From an uncultured Eubacteriales bacterium (GTDB lineage: Bacteria; Bacillota; Clostridia; Oscillospirales; CAG-272): a stretch of DNA of 13,754 nt. Both the position numbers and the translations under genes were made by a program. Below the pieces are notes generated by a model. It searched no databases. It was not told the DNA's origin and saw only the letters and a list, made by a program, of their open reading frames with translations. Within the stretch, counting starts at the first letter, position 1. Every line of letters begins with the position of its first letter. Where the stretch lies: NCBI GenBank assembly GCA_934417455.1, contig CAKRWK010000006.1:1-13754 (forward strand), given 5' to 3'. Shown here one piece after another: positions 1 to 5,681 of the stretch.

Positions 1-218
1 GCGCTGAACGGCTCGCCGGGGTCGCAGATGTCTAACATATGGTGCGGCACGCGCGCCCGCTCGGCCGGGGTGGCTTTGGCGGTGCCGATGTCCATGCCGC
101 GGTAAATCTGCATGGAATCGAGCGAGAGTATCTCCGCGCCGAAGAGGTCGGCAAGCGAGAGCGACAGCGCCGTTTTCCCCATACCGGTCGGCCCGGTCAG
201 GGCGGCGGCAAATATCAT
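1..218 (-). CDS. miaA: tRNA dimethylallyltransferase (N-terminal part; gene continues outside the window)
   Basis: MiaA transfers a dimethylallyl group to the N6 of A37 in tRNAs that read codons beginning with U, which stabilises decoding. Seventy-two codons are visible, starting at ATG 218-216. The P-loop reads [15 protein letters not shown] at about residues 9-23, close to the family's GPTAxGKT. It is followed by the family motif [20 protein letters not shown] (DSxQVYxxxxIGTAKP type) and by [11 protein letters not shown] (PHHLxDxxxP type), so the assignment is secure. The start ATG overlaps the TGA stop of the upstream hydrolase gene as ATGA, which suggests translational coupling. A GGAG lies about ten bases before the start, inside the hydrolase coding region. 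The remainder of the protein is outside the window, so its integrity cannot be judged. Confidence 0.95.
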   Translation of the reverse strand, partial: MIFAAALTGPTGMGKTALSLSLADLFGAEILSLDSMQIYRGMDIGTAKATPAERARVPHHMLDICDPGEPFS

Positions 219-1153
219 AATACGGATTCTCCGATGAAGGAGAGAATATCGGCCGCCACCTCGTCGCGGCAGGTTTCGTTGAAGAGTTCATGCCGCGCGC
301 CCTCATACAGGCGCAAGGAAAGAGGTGAAACGCCCTCCATCATGAGATGGCGGTGCACATAGGTCGGGCCTTTGCCGTAGGCACCGACGGGGTCCTCCGT
401 GCCGCTGACAAGGAGGGTCGGCAGGTTTTTCGGATATTCTTCAAACCAACGGCGGCTGTTGACCCTTCCGACAAGACGGAAAAGGTCCTGATACGCCGCG
501 ACGGTGAAAATAAATCCCGTCATTTCGTCATGGCCGTTCCGGTGCAGATACGCGCCGTCGCGCGAAAGCCACGCGTCGGGGCCTTCCGCTTTGTCAAAAT
601 GGGAATTGTACCCGGCAAAGGTCAGGTCGGCAAGAAATTTCGAGCGGTGGCGCGGGCCGGCAAACAGCCGGATGACGGCCGACAGGGCTTTTCCGACAGG
701 CAGTGCCGGATTCGGGCCGCCTGTGCCGTGGATAATCAGGCCGGAGAGTTCCTGCCCGTAGGTCACGGCGTACAGACGGGAGAAAAACGAGCCCATGCTG
801 TGGCCGAGCAGGACAAACGGCAGGCCGGGGTATTCCTTTTTCAGAAGCCCCGTCATGGTGTGCCTGTCCTCGAGAACGTATTGTATGCCGTTCTTCTCGG
901 CGAAAAAACCGTACTCTTCCGCGTCCCAGACGTTCTTGCCGTGGCCGAGATGGTCGTTGCCGCCGACAACAAAGCCGGCCTCACAGAATTTGCGGGCGAA
1001 ATCCTCATAACGGCCGATGTGGTCAATCATGCCGTGGGCAATCTGTATAACGCCGCGCACGGGCACGCCGGGCGCGGGGCGGAAAATCACGCCGTGCACA
1101 CGGTGGTTTTTGTCGGAGGAAAGGTAATACAGTTCGGTATCGTGTTCGTTCAT
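215..1153 (-). CDS. alpha/beta hydrolase, monoacylglycerol lipase / lysophospholipase type
   Basis: The 312-residue protein has no signal peptide and is probably a cytoplasmic serine hydrolase of the Hydrolase_4 (PF12146) group, which acts on monoacylglycerols, lysophospholipids or other carboxyl esters. What is seen: an N-terminal beta-sheet region with [16 protein letters not shown] at about residues 38-53 (the HG motif and the H-x-x-RY-x-x-hA pattern of this group), DHLGHGKN at 67-74, and the nucleophile elbow GHSMGS at 117-122 with Ser119. A candidate acid is Asp254 in SGTEDPVG, and a candidate catalytic His288 lies in GARHELFNE. Length and triad spacing fit an intact enzyme. The start ATG 1153-1151 has an AAGGGGAC ribosome binding site a few bases upstream. 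The gene lies 36 bases after the PfkB-like gene, and its stop overlaps the miaA start, so it is probably co-transcribed with both. The true substrate cannot be read from the sequence. Confidence 0.88.
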   Translation of the reverse strand: MNEHDTELYYLSSDKNHRVHGVIFRPAPGVPVRGVIQIAHGMIDHIGRYEDFARKFCEAGFVVGGNDHLGHGKNVWDAEEYGFFAEKNGIQYVLEDRHTMTGLLKKEYPGLPFVLLGHSMGSFFSRLYAVTYGQELSGLIIHGTGGPNPALPVGKALSAVIRLFAGPRHRSKFLADLTFAGYNSHFDKAEGPDAWLSRDGAYLHRNGHDEMTGFIFTVAAYQDLFRLVGRVNSRRWFEEYPKNLPTLLVSGTEDPVGAYGKGPTYVHRHLMMEGVSPLSLRLYEGARHELFNETCRDEVAADILSFIGESVL

Positions 1154-1189
1154 TCGTTCTGTCCCCTTTTCATTACCTGAATATAGTGT

Positions 1190-2137
1190 TTATCTTCTGG
1201 TTTTGGCAAGGAAATCCGCCATGGCGGCCGCCGTCGGGAAGGACGGAAGTCCGCCGCCCGCCGTGGCCGAATAGGCGACGGTCGCGGAAGCAAAAGCGAT
1301 GGAATTTTCGATGTGGTCGGGGTCGGACATATGCGCCAGCGAAAGCGCGGCAAAGAAGAGTGAGTCCGCGCCGACAAGGTCGGCGGGAATCTTGACGGTG
1401 CCGTACGGCGGCACAAGGTCGTAATGCGTGCCGTGGTAGAGGAAGGTGCCGCGCGTGCCGAGCGGAATGACAAGGTTCTTTGCGCGGATTTTGCGGCAGA
1501 CCTTGGTGGCGGCCGACAGTGTGTCGCCGATACCGGTCGGACGGATACCCGTCAGTTCGTGCGCGAGCGCCGGGCTGACGCAGAGCACCTCGGCGGGCGG
1601 CAGGTCATCGGCATTCATGTCTTTGGTGAAGCCTTCGGCCGAGAGAAAGACGGGGATGCGTTTGTCCGCGGCGGCGCGGGCGGCGGCGGACAGAACGGGA
1701 TACGGCAGGCGGAAGTCGGACACGACGGCGTCGGGACGGAAGGATGTCAGCGCGTCGGCAACGACGTCGGCCGTCAGGGCTTCCGTTGCGCCCGGATAAT
1801 TCAGCACGCGGGGTGCCTCGGTACCGTCCTTGATACGGACGAGAAGACCGGTCGGCAGATCGCGGTCGACGGTGAGATACGCGGTGTTCACGCCCGCGTC
1901 CTTATAGAAATCGAACAGGCGCTGGCCGTGGAAATCCGCGCCGAGTTTGGAGCAGAGAGCGGCGTCCGCACCGAGTTTCGCGAGGGCGGCCGCCATATAA
2001 AGGCCGCCGCCGGCGGGCAGGTAGGCAACGCCGCCGTCATCGGTCAGGGTTTCGCCGTGCTCCGGCAGACGGTAAGCGTTCATGGACAGTTCCATGACGG
2101 AACTGCCGACAAGGAGAAATTTCTTCTGATTTGACAT
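1190..2137 (-). CDS. PfkB-family carbohydrate kinase-like protein with altered signature motifs
   Basis: The 315-residue protein has the overall layout of the ribokinase/PfkB family, which phosphorylates sugars or nucleosides with ATP. The N-terminus (LLVGSSVMELSMNAYRLPEH, then GETL, residues 8-31) matches the family's opening strand and GET motif. AGGGLYMAAALAKLGA (42-57) sits where signature 1 (GGxxxNxAxxLAxLG) belongs, and DLVGADSLFFAAL (253-265) sits where signature 2 (DTxGAGDxFxxxL) belongs. Key positions differ: the sugar-contacting Asp of the first strand is Glu16, the signature 1 Asn is Tyr47, and GAGD reads GADS, so the usual catalytic Asp position is Ser259 with Asp258 one place earlier. 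It may use another substrate, or may have lost kinase activity. ATG 2137-2135 follows an excellent GGAGG six bases upstream. The gene starts 50 bases after the ATPase gene and ends 36 bases before the hydrolase gene. Confidence 0.85.
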   Translation of the reverse strand: MSNQKKFLLVGSSVMELSMNAYRLPEHGETLTDDGGVAYLPAGGGLYMAAALAKLGADAALCSKLGADFHGQRLFDFYKDAGVNTAYLTVDRDLPTGLLVRIKDGTEAPRVLNYPGATEALTADVVADALTSFRPDAVVSDFRLPYPVLSAAARAAADKRIPVFLSAEGFTKDMNADDLPPAEVLCVSPALAHELTGIRPTGIGDTLSAATKVCRKIRAKNLVIPLGTRGTFLYHGTHYDLVPPYGTVKIPADLVGADSLFFAALSLAHMSDPDHIENSIAFASATVAYSATAGGGLPSFPTAAAMADFLAKTRR

Positions 2138-2187
2138 AAGTACCTCCGGAAAATGCTGGGTTGACTTTGATTTTTTGGTTGTGCGGG

Positions 2188-4545
2188 TCAGGCTTTGACC
2201 GCGGCCGCGCCGTCCCCGGTCTTTTCGGCGGCGGACAGGCGGAAGATACCGACGTTCTTTTGCAGGTTCGCGGCAAGAGCGGCCTCTCTCTGACGGCAGG
2301 TAAAGACGAAACTCTGGCAGTTCTCCTGCGCCATGCGGACGACGGCGCGCATCATGGCTTCGGCGCGCAGGTTGTCCTGATGGGCAAAGGTTTCGTCAAA
2401 GACGAGCGGCGGCTTTTCGCCGTAGAGCATGTCAATCAATGCCATGCGCACGGCCAGATACACAAGGTCCTGCGTACCGCCCGAAAGGAGTTCCGCCCGG
2501 CGGGGTTTGCCGTCCGCGTCGGTGAAGGTGACGGACAGACCGTCGGAGACGTCGAGCGAGGTGTATTTCTTATCGGTCATAAGACCGACAAGGTCGGTGG
2601 CAAAGGCGCCGAGGCGCGGCGAGATTTCCGCGCGGAGACTGTCGGAGGCCTGTTCAATGGCGTGGTACGCAAGATAATAGGCCTTGTGTTTATCCGACAG
2701 TTCGGCAATCTGTTCGTCGAGACGGCGGATTTTCGTGTAGATTTCGCCGGGGTCGACGGCGCGGTTTTTGAGCAGGTCGAGTTCGCTTTCCGTGCGGAAA
2801 CTTTCCCTGTCGCATTCGGCGATGGTATTTTTACAGTCGGCAATACCGTTGATGATTTCGTCGTGATTGATTTCGGCAAGGGCCTTGCGTTTGAGGGGCG
2901 ACACGCCGGCGCGGATGTCGATTTCGCTCTTGTCGGAGAGAGTGCGCCGGATTTCCTTGACGGTGATTTCCGTCATGTTCTTCTCGTCGAAGAGCCGGTT
3001 CTTTTCGGCAAGGAAGGTTTCGATGCGACCTTCCAGACGGTCAAGAAACACGTCGGCCGCGGCGCCGGACGGGAGTTCGTCCTCCGACCAACGGACAACG
3101 AGCGCCGAAAGACGGTGTTTGTCCTCGTCGCACTTGGCAACGGCGTCGTTCATGGCGCGTTCGGCTTCTTCGAGCGCGGCGCGGCGTTCGTCGCGACGGC
3201 GGCGCACCTCGGAAATAACGCCGAGTTTGCCGAGCAGGTCGGCGTGGTTCCCCGTGCCGAACTCTCCGGCCAGCCGGCCGAGCAGGCGGCCGTCGCGCAG
3301 GGCGAACACGAGGAGGGCAATGCCGCCGCCGAGGGCCAGCACGCCGCCCGCGCCGATGAGAATGCGGAAGACGGGTTTGGCGGCCGCGCCCGTCACGGCC
3401 AGTTGCGCAAGGGCGGCGGCGATAAAGACAAGGCCGAGCAGAATGGCGCCGACCGTGCGGCCGGGGCGGCCGCGGGTGTAACCCATGGCGCGGCGCGTCA
3501 CGGCTTCCTCGCCGCCGAGGTCGTCCGCGCGGGCAATCGCGCCTTCGATTTCCTTGGTGATACCGGGCGCCGACGCCAGTTTTTCGTATGCGGCGCGTCT
3601 TTCGGCTCTTTCTCGCTCGGACGCCGCCAGCGCGGCGCGCGCCGCACGCAGATCGGAGAGATACCCTTCCGTCGGCAAAAAGCCGCGGTAGGTTTCGGAC
3701 TCGGTGAAGGCGCGGTATTTTTCGCTCTTTTCCTCCGCCTCTTTTTCGAGGTCGTGGAGTTTGTCGAACGTCTGTATCAGCATGACGTTCTTATAGTAGG
3801 CGTCCAGTTCCGTGAGTTTATCCCGACGGGTTTCCGCCTCCGCGCGCTCGGCGCGGATTTCGTGCAGTTCGGCCTCTTTGTCAAGAATTTTGCGGTTGTC
3901 GTCGCTCGACACTTCGAGAAGATGTTCGAGTTCGTCCTCTTTGTGGCGGAGGTCGGACACGATGCCTCCCACGCCGTTTTTATGGATGAGGGCTTCCATC
4001 TTGTCGTCAAGTTTTTTCATGGCCTCGCGGCTGTTCTGCTTTTCACTGCCCGAGAAAATAATGTTTTCGATGGAGCGGCGCACCGCCGATTCGGACACGG
4101 ACGCGTCGCCCACGGTGCCGAGAAAGGCGGTATTCTCGAACAGGGTGCGGTCGGCGCCGAGGAACACCTCACCCGCCGGACTTTTTCCGAACGCGGGCGC
4201 GCCCGTGTCGAGGTCAATGATGGTGGATTCTTCCTTGTAGGCCGGCCGTCCCGCGTTCTCCGTCAGAACGGTGGTGCGATGAATGGCGTACCGCTTGCCG
4301 CGCACGCGCACGACCATGCGCCCGTCGGCCACGCCCGTCTGCCACTGTACACGTTTCTGCCGCTCGAGATTGCCCCGCTCGGCGTCCGCCGTTTCAAAGC
4401 CGTAGAGCATATAGCGGATAAAGGCCGCCACGGTGCTTTTTCCGGCTTCGTTTCCGCCTTCGATGATGTTGACGGTGTCGGAAAAATCCATCGCCGTATT
4501 CGTCAGCATGCCGAAATGGCCTATTTCGATTCTTTCGATAATCAT
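2188..4545 (-). CDS. SMC/SbcC-like AAA ATPase with central membrane hairpin (YhaN-like)
   Basis: The 785-residue protein has an ABC-type ATPase head split by a long coiled-coil region, as in SbcC, RecN and YhaN. Seen directly: Walker A GGNEAGKST (30-38, Lys36), ABC signature LSGGTQ (687-692), Walker B PLVFDE with Asp717 and Glu718, and a following H-x-D loop (AHQD). Charged, heptad-like Glu/Arg/Lys-rich stretches occupy roughly 165-345 and 420-640. Between them lie two hydrophobic segments (about 366-384 and 392-416), which would place the tip of the coiled coil in the membrane. This layout is typical of Firmicute YhaN-like proteins (AAA_27 type), thought to act with a calcineurin-like nuclease (YhaO/SbcD) on DNA. 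No such nuclease gene is in this window. I chose ATG 4545 because conserved sequence begins there (MIIERIEIGHFG) and AAGGGA lies upstream. The same frame is open to 4818, but that part overlaps the upstream gene and reads as non-protein-like sequence. Confidence 0.85.
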   Translation of the reverse strand: MIIERIEIGHFGMLTNTAMDFSDTVNIIEGGNEAGKSTVAAFIRYMLYGFETADAERGNLERQKRVQWQTGVADGRMVVRVRGKRYAIHRTTVLTENAGRPAYKEESTIIDLDTGAPAFGKSPAGEVFLGADRTLFENTAFLGTVGDASVSESAVRRSIENIIFSGSEKQNSREAMKKLDDKMEALIHKNGVGGIVSDLRHKEDELEHLLEVSSDDNRKILDKEAELHEIRAERAEAETRRDKLTELDAYYKNVMLIQTFDKLHDLEKEAEEKSEKYRAFTESETYRGFLPTEGYLSDLRAARAALAASERERAERRAAYEKLASAPGITKEIEGAIARADDLGGEEAVTRRAMGYTRGRPGRTVGAILLGLVFIAAALAQLAVTGAAAKPVFRILIGAGGVLALGGGIALLVFALRDGRLLGRLAGEFGTGNHADLLGKLGVISEVRRRRDERRAALEEAERAMNDAVAKCDEDKHRLSALVVRWSEDELPSGAAADVFLDRLEGRIETFLAEKNRLFDEKNMTEITVKEIRRTLSDKSEIDIRAGVSPLKRKALAEINHDEIINGIADCKNTIAECDRESFRTESELDLLKNRAVDPGEIYTKIRRLDEQIAELSDKHKAYYLAYHAIEQASDSLRAEISPRLGAFATDLVGLMTDKKYTSLDVSDGLSVTFTDADGKPRRAELLSGGTQDLVYLAVRMALIDMLYGEKPPLVFDETFAHQDNLRAEAMMRAVVRMAQENCQSFVFTCRQREAALAANLQKNVGIFRLSAAEKTGDGAAAVKA

Positions 4546-4597
4546 CTTCAGTCGTCCCTTTCTGCCAAAACTTCCTTTGCTTCTTCTCTGTTTTTCC

Positions 4598-5314
4598 TTA
4601 CTGTTGTTTGATTTCCGTGTCGGCGCCGGTGAGGAAAGCAATTGCGCGTTCGACGGAATCCTTCGCGTTGTACCACGGCTCCTCGTCGTAACGGTAATCG
4701 AATTTTTTGCAAAGCCACGAAACGTCGCCTTCCAGTGCCGAAAGGTATTTATATTCGATGTCGGCGACGACGGGATAAAATTCCCGATAGACGCGCTTTT
4801 GCATTTTCTTTGACGCATAGTCTATCATCCGCCGGTAGTGCGGCAGGCAGAAATACGGCTGCGCCGCCGTCTTTTTGCGGAAGGCTTCGTCCGTTTCCCA
4901 GAGGTAAACGGCCGTCGCAATCATGGCCGCGAGGTTTTTGCCGATACGTCCGCAGACGTAGCAACTCGTCTCCAGCGCCGCCAGGGCCGCTGCCTGCGCC
5001 GTGCCGGGCTTCAGGACAAGGTCTTTCGGGCTTTTGCCTATTTTTTTCTTCACCTCGGCAAGGTGACTCTCCAGAATCAGCCCCATGCCGAGTTTGCGCC
5101 GGCGGCAGAGCATTTTCGTGTAATGGTCGGCGCAGAAGCCCTCTTCGTTGGTGCGCATACGGATGTCCGGCTCCATCATGGACGCGCCGAGAATGATGTC
5201 AAGTTCGTCTTCTTCGAGTTTGCGATACAGAACGCAAAAGGGACAGCCGACGGACGGCTCCGCCGCCGTCTTGTCAAAGGCTTCGTTGACGGGTATGGAA
5301 TAAATCTGCTGCAT
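4598..5314 (-). CDS. DUF6062-type protein with four CxxC/CxxH pairs
   Basis: The 238-residue protein has no signal peptide or membrane segment. The opening (IYSIPVNEAFD, then CPFC and a Glu-rich LEEDELD stretch, then MMEPDIRMRTNEEGFCADHY) matches what I recall of the clostridial DUF6062 family, whose function is unknown. Two similar halves are visible. Each has a CxxC followed by an aromatic-Cys-xx-His-Tyr motif: Cys24/Cys27 with FCADHY (Cys61, His64), and Cys118/Cys121 with FCLPHY (Cys156, His159). The pattern suggests two metal (probably zinc) sites and an internal duplication; that is inference. A GGAGGGA ribosome binding site lies five bases before ATG 5314-5312. The gene is the first of the minus-strand group, about 70 bases downstream of a near-consensus promoter and 52 bases ahead of the SMC-like ATPase gene. 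Confident as a gene, moderately so for the family name, with no assigned role. Confidence 0.85.
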   Translation of the reverse strand: MQQIYSIPVNEAFDKTAAEPSVGCPFCVLYRKLEEDELDIILGASMMEPDIRMRTNEEGFCADHYTKMLCRRRKLGMGLILESHLAEVKKKIGKSPKDLVLKPGTAQAAALAALETSCYVCGRIGKNLAAMIATAVYLWETDEAFRKKTAAQPYFCLPHYRRMIDYASKKMQKRVYREFYPVVADIEYKYLSALEGDVSWLCKKFDYRYDEEPWYNAKDSVERAIAFLTGADTEIKQQ

Positions 5315-5391
5315 ATGTCCCTCCGGACGCGTTTTTCGGGTTTCTCCGACATAAAGACGGAAGAAACGAACTTCTACAGGGTACAGACTTA

Positions 5392-5420
5392 ATTATACTA
5401 TATAATTATTATTTTTGCAA
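5392..5420 (-). promoter_or_regulatory. sigma-A-type promoter for the minus-strand operon
   Basis: Reading the minus strand, TTGCAA (5420-5415) is followed after exactly 17 bases by TATAAT (5397-5392), a perfect -10 with one mismatch in the -35. The spacer and flanks are A+T-rich in an otherwise GC-rich region. Initiation would fall near 5385, giving a leader of about 70 bases before the DUF6062-type gene. No second promoter of this quality is seen between the five genes. Confidence 0.85.
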
Positions 5421-5472
5421 GGGGGGAAAGACATTTTACCGATTTTTCTTTTTTCGGGACATTCCCCTTGGC

Positions 5473-5507
5473 GGGTCGTCGGGGTGCCGACCCCTACCGG
5501 GAACCGG
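5473..5507. repeat. GC-rich inverted-repeat element in the divergent intergenic region
   Basis: GGGTCG (5473-5478) can pair with CGACCC (5488-5493). Alternatively, GGGGT (5481-5485) can pair with ACCCC (5490-5494) around a GCCG loop. A second small hairpin, CCGG-GAA-CCGG, follows at 5497-5507. The block is GC-rich between A+T-rich flanks and upstream of the plus-strand promoter. It resembles short dispersed intergenic elements seen in clostridial genomes, but from one copy this is only a suggestion. No run of T follows, so it is not a convincing terminator. Confidence 0.45.
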
Positions 5508-5549
5508 ATAGACAAACCTTTTGAATTTTCCGTTTTTTCACGAAAGTAC

Positions 5550-5578
5550 TTGCAATTCAGGGGACAAAATGATACAAT
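5550..5578 (+). promoter_or_regulatory. extended -10 sigma-A-type promoter for the LRR protein gene
   Basis: TTGCAA (5550-5555), a 17-base spacer and TACAAT (5573-5578) form a strong promoter. A TG at 5570-5571 one base before the -10 makes it an extended -10 type. Initiation near 5585 leaves a leader of about 97 bases. The -35 and spacer length are the same as in the divergent minus-strand promoter. Confidence 0.8.
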
Positions 5579-5669
5579 GATGCGTAAGAAACGCCCAAAA
5601 GAATGGGGCGCGAAAAACACGTTTAATCATAATCATTTTTCACGGGCAAATTATGTCAGGAATACATTC

Positions 5670-5676
5670 GGAGGAG
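5670..5676 (+). promoter_or_regulatory. ribosome binding site of the LRR protein gene
   Basis: GGAGGAG lies five bases before ATG 5682-5684. It fixes the start codon, because the frame is open for another 89 codons upstream to 5415. That longer version would have to be transcribed from upstream of the promoter and would bury the signal peptide. Confidence 0.9.
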
Positions 5677-5681
5677 TTCCT

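Noticed and set aside
347..1180. 277-codon open frame on the plus strand opposite the hydrolase
   Set aside because: The opposite strand has an intact hydrolase with its catalytic residues. This product shows no family motifs.
2161..4611. 816-codon open frame on the plus strand
   Set aside because: It lies opposite the SMC-like ATPase gene in GC-rich DNA. Its product is rich in Gly/Phe/His/Val with no recognisable domain, and the minus-strand frame carries clear Walker and ABC signature motifs. It is a mirror frame.
4546..4818. N-terminal extension of the SMC-like ATPase to 4818
   Set aside because: It overlaps the end of the DUF6062-type gene in another frame and reads as random Ser/Thr/Arg-rich sequence. 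The family's conserved start is at 4545.
5415..5681. 89-codon N-terminal extension of the LRR protein frame
   Set aside because: It would begin within the minus-strand promoter and run through the plus-strand promoter. A strong ribosome binding site and signal peptide start at 5682.
5415..5681. Riboswitch or structured RNA in the divergent intergenic region
   Set aside because: Only short hairpins are present. No known aptamer core, T-box or long conserved pairing could be recognised.
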